A DNA stretch of 7,944 bases from contig JAIDMV010000087.1 of assembly GCA_029050385.1 (NCBI GenBank), positions 1 to 7,944 on the forward strand, written 5' to 3'. The DNA is from Anaeroplasmataceae bacterium. Its GTDB lineage: Bacteria > Bacillota_I > Bacilli_A > Acholeplasmatales > Anaeroplasmataceae. A program made the position numbers and the translations under genes. Under the pieces are notes generated by a model that ran no database searches, was not told the DNA's origin, and saw nothing but the letters and a program-made list of their open reading frames with translations. Shown in pieces: positions 1 through 7,256 of this stretch (the stretch's first letter is position 1; each line of letters begins with the position of its first letter).

Positions 1-1490
1 AAATAGCTGCATTTTTTATAGCTATACCTAAAGTGATTTGGCATTTTTTATCTGTCACAATTCTTCAATTTTTTTCTAAAATTGGAAAAGGTATAGCAAA
101 CTATTTTGTAAGCTTATACGAAATTTTTATAAGCGGCGACTGGAAGACTAAGGTTTCATATCTTATTATGGGCTTTGGTCACATTTGGCGAAAGTCCTAC
201 ATAAAAGGTTTTATGTATTTGTTATATGAAATCATCTTTATTTACTTTATGGTATCTACAGGTGTACCAGCAATGGTAAGAATAGGAACGTTTGGTTTCG
301 TAGCACAAACTTCTTATACACATCCTACATTAGGAATTGAGGTTTCAGAATTTAAAGATGATAGTTTGATGATTCTTTTAAGTTTTGTAATTTCTCTTAT
401 CTTCATTGCAATATTAATATTCCTTTGGACAATTCAAGTAAAAGAAAATGGCCAATTAGAGAATATGAATAAAATTGGTAAGCGTATTGACGATAAAGAT
501 ACATTACATAGTTTAGTTGGAAGAAATTTCCATAAGGTACTATTGGCATTTCCAACATTTGGTGTTGTAATGTTTACAATTATACCACTAATCTTGATGA
601 TTATTGTTGGATTTACAAATTATTCTTCAACCTATCAGAATCCAAAGGAATTGTTCGATTGGGTTGGCGTTTATAATTTCTCTAAGCTATTTGGTTTGAC
701 AGGAGATGGAGGAGCGCAATTTGCTTATATTTTCGGTCAAATCCTTTTATGGACTTTAATTTGGGCATTTTTTGCAACATTTACTAACTATTTCTTAGGT
801 ATGATTGTTGCAATGCTAATCAACAAAAAAGGAATTCGTCTTAAGAAGCTTTGGAGAACAGTTTTAATCACTACTATCGCTGTTCCACAGTTTATTACAT
901 TATTATTCCTTTCTAAATTCTTAAGTACAGATTTAGGTGCACTAAATGCTATTTTAAGAAAGATGGGTTTAATTACGGAAAACATCAAGTTTTTAGAGGA
1001 CGGAATGATTGCTAAAGTAACAATCATCGTTGTTAATATGTGGATTGGTATTCCTTATACGATGTTGATGTGTTCTGGTTTATTAATGAACATACCACAA
1101 GATTTATATGAATCAGCTAAGATAGATGGAGCTAGTCCAGCAAAGATGTATATGAAGATTACATTACCTTATATGCTATTTGTAACAGGTCCTTATTTGA
1201 TTTCAAACTTTGTAGGAAATATTAATAACTTTAATGTTATTTATCTATTATCTGGAGGTGGACCTACATTTAGTAGTGTAAATGGTGCACAGTTAAATGT
1301 AGATGCATATGGCGCTGGTCAAACAGATTTGCTAATTACATGGTTATATAAGATTGCGATGACACAAGCAACTAAGGATTATGGTGTTGCGTCTGTAATT
1401 GGAATTATAGTGTTTATTGTTGTTGCATCTTTATCAATGATTTTCTATACAAGATCTAATGCAGTGAAGAATGAAGGTGATTTCCAATGA
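1..1490 (+). CDS. malF: MalF-type maltodextrin ABC transporter permease (5' end outside window)
   Basis: This is one of the two membrane permease subunits of a carbohydrate-uptake (CUT1) ABC importer, probably for maltodextrins. Seen: about eight hydrophobic segments; the cytoplasmic EAA loop near bases 1107-1175 (YESAKIDGAS followed by KITLP), which docks on the ATPase; a GGGP motif near 1255-1265; and a MalF-like tail with GQTDLLITWLYK followed by KDYGVASVIGI. The N-terminal block GDWKTKVSYLIMGFG is typical of Firmicute MalF proteins. The frame is open from base 3 to the left edge (reading IAAFFIAIPK before base 33). A GTG at 33 could be a start but has no Shine-Dalgarno sequence, so I treat the gene as 5'-partial. 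It ends in TGA inside an ATGA overlap with the next permease. The family assignment is strong; the exact sugar is inferred from the amylase neighbour. Confidence 0.9.
   Translation, partial: IAAFFIAIPKVIWHFLSVTILQFFSKIGKGIANYFVSLYEIFISGDWKTKVSYLIMGFGHIWRKSYIKGFMYLLYEIIFIYFMVSTGVPAMVRIGTFGFVAQTSYTHPTLGIEVSEFKDDSLMILLSFVISLIFIAILIFLWTIQVKENGQLENMNKIGKRIDDKDTLHSLVGRNFHKVLLAFPTFGVVMFTIIPLILMIIVGFTNYSSTYQNPKELFDWVGVYNFSKLFGLTGDGGAQFAYIFGQILLWTLIWAFFATFTNYFLGMIVAMLINKKGIRLKKLWRTVLITTIAVPQFITLLFLSKFLSTDLGALNAILRKMGLITENIKFLEDGMIAKVTIIVVNMWIGIPYTMLMCSGLLMNIPQDLYESAKIDGASPAKMYMKITLPYMLFVTGPYLISNFVGNINNFNVIYLLSGGGPTFSSVNGAQLNVDAYGAGQTDLLITWLYKIAMTQATKDYGVASVIGIIVFIVVASLSMIFYTRSNAVKNEGDFQ
1473..1480 (+). 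promoter_or_regulatory. Ribosome binding site of malG
   Basis: GAAGGTGA lies six bases before the ATG at 1487, inside the end of malF. It supports that start and the ATGA overlap, and so translational coupling of the two permeases. Confidence 0.6.
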
Positions 1491-2383
1491 TAAAAGCGAA
1501 GAATGTGAGTTTATTTGCTGATCCAAAAATGTCAGGTGGCAAACGTGCCAAGGAGAAAGTCAGCAAAATCGTTATTTATGTTATTTTGGGAATTATATCT
1601 ATAATTTGGATATTACCTTTTGTTTATTTGATTCTACAATCCTTTGCGGTAAGGTATGAGACAAACTTAATTGTTCCTCAGCAATGGACATTCAATAATT
1701 ATATAGCGTTAGTCAAGGATCCAGTGTATCCATTCTGGAGATGGTACTTAAACACTTTAATTATTGCTTTAATTGTATCAGTATTAAATACAGTTTTAAC
1801 TTTGATTAGTGCATATGCATTTTCAAGATTACGTTTCAAAACTAGAAAAGGGTATATGAAACTGATTTTAGTTATAGGAATGTTCCCAGGATTTTTAGGA
1901 ATGATCGTTACTTACTATATGCTTAAGCAAATTGGTTTAGCAAATGGTGTTCCTGGATTATTTGGTTTGGTTTTAGTTTATATCTCAGGTTGTGTTATGA
2001 ACTACTATGTTGCTAAAGGATTCTTTGATACAATTTCAAAGTCCTTAGATGAGGCAGCAATGATTGACGGAGCGAATAAGAACACAGTATTCTGGCGAGT
2101 AATTATGCCACTATCTAAACCAATTGTTGTATATACAATATTATTAGCATTTACAGCTCCTTGGGGAGACTATATGCTAGCAAGTGTTATGGCTGGTGGT
2201 CATACCGAGCTTTATAATGTAGCTGTTGGTTTACAGCAAATGATGTCAAAAGCAGATGGAACAAAATACTTCCCAGTATTCTGTGCAGCTGGAGTAGTTG
2301 TTTCAATTCCAATTATGATATTGTTCTTCTTACTTCAAGGATATTATGTCGAGGGAGTAACTGGTGGAGCAGTTAAAGGATAA
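1487..2383 (+). CDS. malG: MalG-type maltodextrin ABC transporter permease
   Basis: This is the second permease subunit of the CUT1 sugar importer; it would pair with the MalF-type protein to form the membrane channel. Its 298 residues are close to the family's usual 275-300. Seen: a basic cytoplasmic N-terminus (residues 1-27), a first membrane segment at about 28-50, further hydrophobic segments at about 90-112, 125-146, 158-176, 212-235 and 263-284, and a clear EAA loop at 188-209 (LDEAAMIDGAN followed by RVIMPL) that contacts the ATPase. The C-terminus YYVEGVTGGAVKG is a MalG hallmark. The ATG overlaps the malF stop (ATGA) and has a good ribosome binding site. The amylase gene begins one base after the stop. 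Nothing looks broken. Maltodextrin specificity is inferred from context. Confidence 0.93.
   Translation: MIKAKNVSLFADPKMSGGKRAKEKVSKIVIYVILGIISIIWILPFVYLILQSFAVRYETNLIVPQQWTFNNYIALVKDPVYPFWRWYLNTLIIALIVSVLNTVLTLISAYAFSRLRFKTRKGYMKLILVIGMFPGFLGMIVTYYMLKQIGLANGVPGLFGLVLVYISGCVMNYYVAKGFFDTISKSLDEAAMIDGANKNTVFWRVIMPLSKPIVVYTILLAFTAPWGDYMLASVMAGGHTELYNVAVGLQQMMSKADGTKYFPVFCAAGVVVSIPIMILFFLLQGYYVEGVTGGAVKG
2375..2380 (+). promoter_or_regulatory. Ribosome binding site deciding the amylase start
   Basis: AAAGGA sits four bases before the ATG at 2385. An in-frame GTG at 2364 would add seven residues, but it lies upstream of this site and would spoil the basic N-region of the signal peptide, so ATG 2385 is preferred. 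Confidence 0.6.
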
Positions 2384-2384
2384 T

Positions 2385-4013
2385 ATGAAGGCTATAAAGA
2401 AAATATTTTTGGTTATGGCTTTGGTTTTAACAGGCTTATCTATTGGTTGCACAGATAGTAAGAGTGGGAAATATGGTAAGCATATAGATGAAAATCTAAC
2501 AGCTCCTACTATTATAGACGATAACTATCGTAATTATTATGAAATATTTGTTCGTTCTTTTTATGACTCTGATGGAAATGGAATTGGTGATTTACAAGGT
2601 GTAATTCAAAAATTAGATTATATTCAAGATTTGGGATTTACAGGAATATGGTTAATGCCAATAAACTCTTCAGGATCTTATCATAAATATGATGTTAAAG
2701 ATTATTATGAAATAGATAAGAGTTATGGAACAATGGATGATTTAGAAGAATTAATAACAGAATGTCATAAACGTGACATTAAGCTTATTCTTGATTTAGT
2801 AATCAATCATTCAGCTCTTAATAACAAATGGTTTACCAAGTCAAAATCTGCACATGAAAAGGTTATGGTAGGATTAAAGCTTACTGAAGACGAGCAGGGA
2901 TGGGATGATTTCTATTGTTTCTATGATAGTAAATCTGAGATTCCAATTGGAAAAACTTGCCAACAGGTTGCAGGTAAAACTTATTATTATGAATGTAATT
3001 TCTCTTCTAATATGCCAGAATTTAATTTAGATAATGAGCTTGTTCATGAGGAGTTCAAAAAACTTATTAAATTTTATTTGGATAAGGGAATAGATGGATT
3101 CCGTTTGGACGCAGTAAAATATTACTACGTTGAAAGTCATAAGAAGAGTGTAGAATTTCTAAGCAAATTTAACTCATGGGTAAAGGAAATTAATCCAAAG
3201 GCTTATATTGTTGGAGAATGTTGGGATTCAGAAGAAATAATTAAACAATATTATGAGAGTGGTTGCGATTCTTTCTTCAATTTCACTACAAGTGCTAACA
3301 ATTCTTCAAGTGGTGTACTTAATTCCTTAAATCAAGAAGGAAGAATGTTAAATCGTTATTATGATGCTTTGGTGAACAATGTGACTATGGCAGGAGACTA
3401 CATTCCAGCACCATTCTTAGATAATCACGATATGCCTAGATATACCTCTAGTGCTAGTCCAAACAAATCTAAGTTCCAATATGCTTTATTATCTATGATG
3501 AATGGTTCTACATTCACTTATTATGGTGATGAAGTTGGAATGGTTGGAAGTAACGGAGGAAATCGTCCTGATGAAAATGTACGTATCCCAATTTATTGGG
3601 GTGAAGGTGGTATAGGCGATTGTAACACATTGTCTGCTGCAACAGAAAATGATTATCCATATGCTCCTGTGAAGGATCAAATGGAAGACGAAAATTCTAT
3701 TTATAGTTTTTATAAAAAGTGTTTACTCATAAGAAATCAAAATCCAGAAATTGCTAGAGGTACAATTACTTTAGTAGAAATGGATAGAGATGAAAAAAAA
3801 TTATTATTTATTGCAAAAGAATATAGCGGTAGTAAGATTGGAATTATCATCAATTTTTCTCCAACTGAAAATTTAAATGTTGATTATTTAAGTGCAGGAT
3901 TTACACAGGTTGTAGGTCAATTGGTTGCGGATACAAAGGATGATAAGTATATCGGTTTACAAAAAGATAAAAGTATTTTGTTACCACCATATAGTATTGC
4001 AGTTGTTAAGTAA
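2385..4013 (+). CDS. Membrane-anchored GH13 alpha-amylase family lipoprotein
   Basis: This is a glycoside hydrolase family 13 enzyme predicted to cleave alpha-1,4-glucans (starch or maltodextrin) at the outer face of the membrane. The protein has 542 residues. Residues 1-22 form a lipoprotein signal (MKAIKK, a hydrophobic stretch, then LSIGC with acylated Cys22; Ser at -3 is less usual). The TIM barrel shows every key motif: a putative calcium loop DSDGNGIGD (61-69), YHKYDV (99-104), region I DLVINH (137-142), MPEFN (210-214), region II GFRLDAVK with nucleophile Asp242, region III VGECW with acid/base Glu278, and region IV FLDNHD with Asp349. A short beta domain ends the protein (LLPPYSIAVVK). 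The layout resembles secreted amylases such as Halothermothrix AmyA (GH13 subfamily 36), but a glucosidase or neopullulanase activity is possible. It lies between the permeases and the ATPase, so it should be co-expressed with uptake. Confidence 0.93.
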   Translation: MKAIKKIFLVMALVLTGLSIGCTDSKSGKYGKHIDENLTAPTIIDDNYRNYYEIFVRSFYDSDGNGIGDLQGVIQKLDYIQDLGFTGIWLMPINSSGSYHKYDVKDYYEIDKSYGTMDDLEELITECHKRDIKLILDLVINHSALNNKWFTKSKSAHEKVMVGLKLTEDEQGWDDFYCFYDSKSEIPIGKTCQQVAGKTYYYECNFSSNMPEFNLDNELVHEEFKKLIKFYLDKGIDGFRLDAVKYYYVESHKKSVEFLSKFNSWVKEINPKAYIVGECWDSEEIIKQYYESGCDSFFNFTTSANNSSSGVLNSLNQEGRMLNRYYDALVNNVTMAGDYIPAPFLDNHDMPRYTSSASPNKSKFQYALLSMMNGSTFTYYGDEVGMVGSNGGNRPDENVRIPIYWGEGGIGDCNTLSAATENDYPYAPVKDQMEDENSIYSFYKKCLLIRNQNPEIARGTITLVEMDRDEKKLLFIAKEYSGSKIGIIINFSPTENLNVDYLSAGFTQVVGQLVADTKDDKYIGLQKDKSILLPPYSIAVVK

Positions 4014-4018
4014 AGGAG
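4012..4018 (+). promoter_or_regulatory. Ribosome binding site of the MalK-type ATPase
   Basis: AAAGGAG overlaps the TAA stop of the amylase gene and lies nine bases before the ATG at 4028. It supports that start and suggests that ribosomes ending on the amylase can reinitiate. Confidence 0.65.
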
Positions 4019-4027
4019 AATAAGATT

Positions 4028-6574
4028 ATGGCGGGATTAAGATTAGAACATATATATAAAGTTTATCCTAACGGCACAAAGGCAGTTTCTGATTTTACGA
4101 TGGATATCCAAGATCAAGAATTTATAGTTTTTGTTGGACCATCTGGTTGTGGTAAATCTACAACCTTAAGAATGATTGCAGGCCTAGAGGATATTAGTGC
4201 AGGTGAATTATATATTGGTGATCGAATCGTAAATGATGTTGAACCAAAGGATAGAGATATTGCGATGGTTTTCCAAAATTACGCTTTGTATCCACATATG
4301 ACTGTATATGAAAATATGGCATTTGGTTTAAAACTAAGACATGTTCCAAATGCTGAAATACATGAAAAGGTATTATGGGCAGCACAAGTGCTTGACTTAA
4401 CAGAATACCTTGATAGAAAACCTAAAGCAATGTCTGGTGGACAAAGACAGAGAGTTGCATTAGGTAGAGCCATTTTAAGAAATCCTAAGGTTATGCTTTT
4501 GGATGAGCCATTATCCAATCTAGATGCTAAGCTACGTGCCCAAATGCGTAGTGAAATTGCTAAGCTACATGATCAATTGAAAACAACTTTTATTTATGTA
4601 ACTCATGATCAGGTTGAAGCAATGACATTAGGTACACGTGTTGTTGTAATGCGTTTAGGACGTATTATGCAAATTGATACACCAAAGAATTTATATGATT
4701 ATCCAAACAATTTATTCGTTGCTGGATTCATTGGTACACCACAGATGAATTTCTTCAATGCTACTTTAACAAAGAACGGAAGCAAAATTCATATTGATTT
4801 TAAATGGAGTAAAGAAAGCTTGGATGTTCCACAAGCTGTTCTTGCTAAAGTAAAGCCACAATATTTCGACGGCACTTCAGAGGTGGTAGTTGGTATAAGA
4901 TGTGAACATATTTCTTTAGATCCAGAAGTGGTTGCTAAATCAGACAGCTTAATTAATGTTCGTATTTCTCATTTTGAGGAATTAGGAAATGAAACACTAA
5001 TTTATGCTGATATCAATGAAAATGGTGATGGATTCTCTGAATCCTCAACTAGAGTCATTATTAAGGGAACTTCTACATATGGCTTAGTTAAGGGAGCAAT
5101 GGCAAAGGCTGCAGTTAATGGATCAAAGATTCATATGTTTGATAAGAATACAGAGAATACAATAAATCCAAGAGTTCCAAGTGATAATTTAATTACAGGC
5201 AAAATTCAAAAGAATGTTTTGAAGTTAGGACAATTATCTTATGAACTTCCACAAGCAATTGCATTAGCAGATGGCAATTATGATATTATGATTCCAACTT
5301 CTGCAATAGCTTTGGGAAATGATGCAACTAATACGGCTGAATTAAGCTCCTTAGAGAATGTAGATGGATTAAATATTGCTGGTTTATTGATTGCTGATCA
5401 GTTATTATTTACAAACACAAAAGAAGAATTATCTTTAAATAAGAAATATTCTGTAGAATTAGATTTTACTCAACTTGAGTTTATTCAGGAAGGTTCTGTT
5501 GTTCATCACGCAATTTCTGAATATGATAAGCTTAATGCTATTTTCTTGAATCATGCTACAGCTAAGACATTCGTTGGTGATACTTACGACTCAGTAGTTC
5601 AGGATAGACTTCAAAATGTGGATGATACATATTTACCTAAAATTCAGGCTTTAACAGAAGAATATCAAACAGCTGCAAATGAAGCGAAAAAGGTAGATTC
5701 TAACTCAATCGCTGCAAAGAATAAGCCAATTATCGACGAAAAGAAGCAGAACTTAGCTAAAGAGGTTGCTCGTTTAACTGCTGAGTTTAATGAGGCATCA
5801 AAACAGCTTAAGGAAGAGCATCATGCAAAGAATAATGAAATTACTGAGCGTGTAGAAAGTACATATGCAAAAATTAAAGAGGATGAATTAGCAGCCTTTG
5901 AATCTTTTAAGGCTATGAACAAAGATAAGGATGCTTATCGTAAGAGAGCAACGGAAATTAGAACCTTCAAGGCAAACTTCAATTTGGAAAAGAAGAACGA
6001 ACTAGATAAGCAAATCAATTTAGAAGCTGTTCGTTATGAAAGTGACTTAAATGCTTTAAAGGGAAACTATAAGCGAAACGTAGACAGTCTTAAAAAAGAT
6101 TTTAAGGATTTCGTAAATCAATGCAATAATGAAGCTTATCCACTAAAGAAATTGGATAAGGAATATCGCAAGAATTTGAAGGAATTAACTTCTAAATATC
6201 AAAATGAAAAGAATTTAGCAAATATTATTTTCTTCCTTAAGATAAATGATTTGTTAACATTATGTACCGATGCTATCTCTAACAAGATGATTCAGAGCTT
6301 AGGTGTTAAGGTATTCACTAAGCAGTATTTAGTGGAAATTCCTCATAATGCTTACAAGGAAACTCAAGAAGAAGGCCTTGAGATACAAGTTCTTGAGTTA
6401 AAAGACTATGGTAAGCGTAAATATCTTCATTGTCAAATGGATGATGGGGCTGGTGTGAAAGAACTTTATATTGAAACAGAACGCGAAAGTGTTGATACTA
6501 AAACAATTAAAGTTGTCTTCGATGTTACAAAGATTCATATCACTGAAAAGTCTATGGAGATTAAAATTTATTAA
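4028..6574 (+). CDS. malK: MalK/MsmX-type sugar ABC transporter ATPase with long coiled-coil extension
   Basis: This ATPase should energise the MalFG channel on the cytoplasmic side. The first part is a canonical CUT1 ATPase: Walker A GPSGCGKST (37-45), Q-loop Gln83 in VFQNYALYPH, signature MSGGQRQR (135-142), Walker B VMLLDEP (155-161), D-loop SNLDAK and H-loop His193. A MalK-type regulatory lobe follows (about 240-379, with VVVGIRCEHISL and KIHMFDKNTENTI). Family members normally stop here, at about 360-380 residues. This protein runs to 848 with no frameshift or internal stop. Residues 386-489 look like a second, degenerate regulatory lobe (YDIMIPTSAIALG; VELDFTQLEFI). Residues about 530-735 are Lys/Glu-rich, probably coiled coil. 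Residues 763-848 look like a third lobe segment (YLVEIPHNAYK; VVFDVTKIHI). The ATPase call is very secure; the lobe repeats are judged by eye. The start has a good ribosome binding site. Confidence 0.94.
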   Translation: MAGLRLEHIYKVYPNGTKAVSDFTMDIQDQEFIVFVGPSGCGKSTTLRMIAGLEDISAGELYIGDRIVNDVEPKDRDIAMVFQNYALYPHMTVYENMAFGLKLRHVPNAEIHEKVLWAAQVLDLTEYLDRKPKAMSGGQRQRVALGRAILRNPKVMLLDEPLSNLDAKLRAQMRSEIAKLHDQLKTTFIYVTHDQVEAMTLGTRVVVMRLGRIMQIDTPKNLYDYPNNLFVAGFIGTPQMNFFNATLTKNGSKIHIDFKWSKESLDVPQAVLAKVKPQYFDGTSEVVVGIRCEHISLDPEVVAKSDSLINVRISHFEELGNETLIYADINENGDGFSESSTRVIIKGTSTYGLVKGAMAKAAVNGSKIHMFDKNTENTINPRVPSDNLITGKIQKNVLKLGQLSYELPQAIALADGNYDIMIPTSAIALGNDATNTAELSSLENVDGLNIAGLLIADQLLFTNTKEELSLNKKYSVELDFTQLEFIQEGSVVHHAISEYDKLNAIFLNHATAKTFVGDTYDSVVQDRLQNVDDTYLPKIQALTEEYQTAANEAKKVDSNSIAAKNKPIIDEKKQNLAKEVARLTAEFNEASKQLKEEHHAKNNEITERVESTYAKIKEDELAAFESFKAMNKDKDAYRKRATEIRTFKANFNLEKKNELDKQINLEAVRYESDLNALKGNYKRNVDSLKKDFKDFVNQCNNEAYPLKKLDKEYRKNLKELTSKYQNEKNLANIIFFLKINDLLTLCTDAISNKMIQSLGVKVFTKQYLVEIPHNAYKETQEEGLEIQVLELKDYGKRKYLHCQMDDGAGVKELYIETERESVDTKTIKVVFDVTKIHITEKSMEIKIY
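5615..6232 (+). other. Coiled-coil insert within the MalK-type ATPase (residues about 530-735)
   Basis: This stretch encodes a long helical segment very rich in Lys, Glu, Ala, Asn and Leu, with almost no Gly or Pro between residues 570 and 700. Hydrophobic residues recur at heptad-like spacing, for example in LAKEVARLTAEF and later in YESDLNALKGNY and YRKNLKELTSKY. It sits between the second and third lobe-like segments of the ATPase. Typical MalK, MsmX and UgpC proteins have nothing like it. Its boundaries are approximate. Its role is unknown; protein-protein contact or oligomer spacing are guesses. Confidence 0.75.
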
Positions 6575-6588
6575 TCTTACCTATAAAT

Positions 6589-6597
6589 AAAGGAGGT
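6589..6597 (+). promoter_or_regulatory. Strong ribosome binding site of the first small lipoprotein
   Basis: AAAGGAGGT is the most complete Shine-Dalgarno match I noticed in the window, with GGAGG six bases before the ATG at 6603. It lies in the only intergenic gap longer than 20 bases (6575-6602), which holds no hairpin or convincing promoter. Confidence 0.75.
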
Positions 6598-6602
6598 AAA
6601 GT

Positions 6603-7256
6603 ATGAGACGTAAATTAACGGGTGTACTTTTATTAGGATTCGTTTTCCTTCTTGTCTTTTTGACAGGCTGTAGCGATCATAAATCCCCAATAAAAGGCTA
6701 TATCACAGATGATGAGGTTAACCAAATCGTTAGTAAATTTGCGAATGAAACTAAATATACAAAATACTCATATGAAGGGAATTTGAATTATTTTGGTTAT
6801 GCAGATGAAATAGTACCACAGACTGTTTCTAAGAGAAATGTAGAATTTGTGGATTCCTTAGAAGAATATAGCGATAAATGTTCTTCCTATTATCTTCGTT
6901 TGCCATTACATATTACTGTTGCAAATTGGACTACGGATAAAACTGCAGATTCCTCTAGCAGCCTTTCTGTTTCAACGAAATATCAACTGGAATCTAAAAT
7001 ATATCGTCCAGCTGGATTAGATTGTGTTTACTATTATGCTCGCGAGGAGGGAGGCTTTATATTAAGAGCCTTTGGTGTCAACAAAGCTTTAATTATTAAA
7101 AGACCAAGTGATATCACCTGCCGTGCAAAATGGGATATTGAAATAGAATATGATGCGAATGGATATTTGGTTCGTGAATCCTTTGCTACTGTAAATAAAT
7201 CTGAAAAGAATAAGAGCAGTTGTTGTTATGGAGAAGCAAGTTACACATATTCTTAA
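6603..7256 (+). CDS. Small lipoprotein of unknown function
   Basis: I do not recognise a family for this 217-residue protein. Residues 1-23 are a textbook lipoprotein signal: MRRK, a long hydrophobic core, and lipobox LTGC with Cys23, so the mature protein should be anchored on the outer face of the membrane. The mature part is about 195 residues, mostly polar with alternating strand-like stretches rich in Tyr, and probably mainly beta. Visible landmarks are a short helical start (TDDEVNQIVSKFANE, 35-49), a Ser-rich stretch (117-124), EYDANGYLV (182-190) and a Cys-Cys pair (207-208) near the C-terminus. It follows the ATPase by 28 bases and overlaps the next lipoprotein gene by 29, so it is probably part of the same transcript. 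A role in glucan binding or in assembling the transporter is possible but unsupported. Confidence 0.82.
   Translation: MRRKLTGVLLLGFVFLLVFLTGCSDHKSPIKGYITDDEVNQIVSKFANETKYTKYSYEGNLNYFGYADEIVPQTVSKRNVEFVDSLEEYSDKCSSYYLRLPLHITVANWTTDKTADSSSSLSVSTKYQLESKIYRPAGLDCVYYYAREEGGFILRAFGVNKALIIKRPSDITCRAKWDIEIEYDANGYLVRESFATVNKSEKNKSSCCYGEASYTYS

Noticed and set aside
33..35. GTG at 33 as the start of the MalF-type permease
   Set aside because: No Shine-Dalgarno sequence precedes it and the same frame is open to the window edge with a plausible hydrophobic coding sequence, so an upstream start is more likely.
788..1027. Minus-strand open frame opposite the MalF-type gene
   Set aside because: It is a shadow of the membrane-segment coding sequence of the permease and has no independent support.
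2364..2366. GTG at 2364 as the start of the amylase
   Set aside because: It lies inside malG, upstream of the AAAGGA site, and would put acidic residues ahead of the lipoprotein signal; ATG 2385 gives a standard signal peptide.
3489..3680. Minus-strand open frame opposite the amylase
   Set aside because: It overlaps the conserved GH13 coding sequence and its translation looks like a reverse-strand artefact.
4194..4518. Two minus-strand open frames opposite the ATPase domain
   Set aside because: They are antisense to the conserved Q-loop, signature and Walker B coding region and have no ribosome binding sites or family features.
5165..5200. Separate gene beginning after the MalK lobe instead of a single long protein
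   Set aside because: There is no stop, frame change, ribosome binding site or credible start near the end of the canonical MalK portion; the frame runs straight through.
6575..6602. TATAAA in the gap after the ATPase as a -10 promoter element
   Set aside because: No matching -35 element is evident and the upstream sequence is coding; AT-rich matches of this kind are common by chance here.
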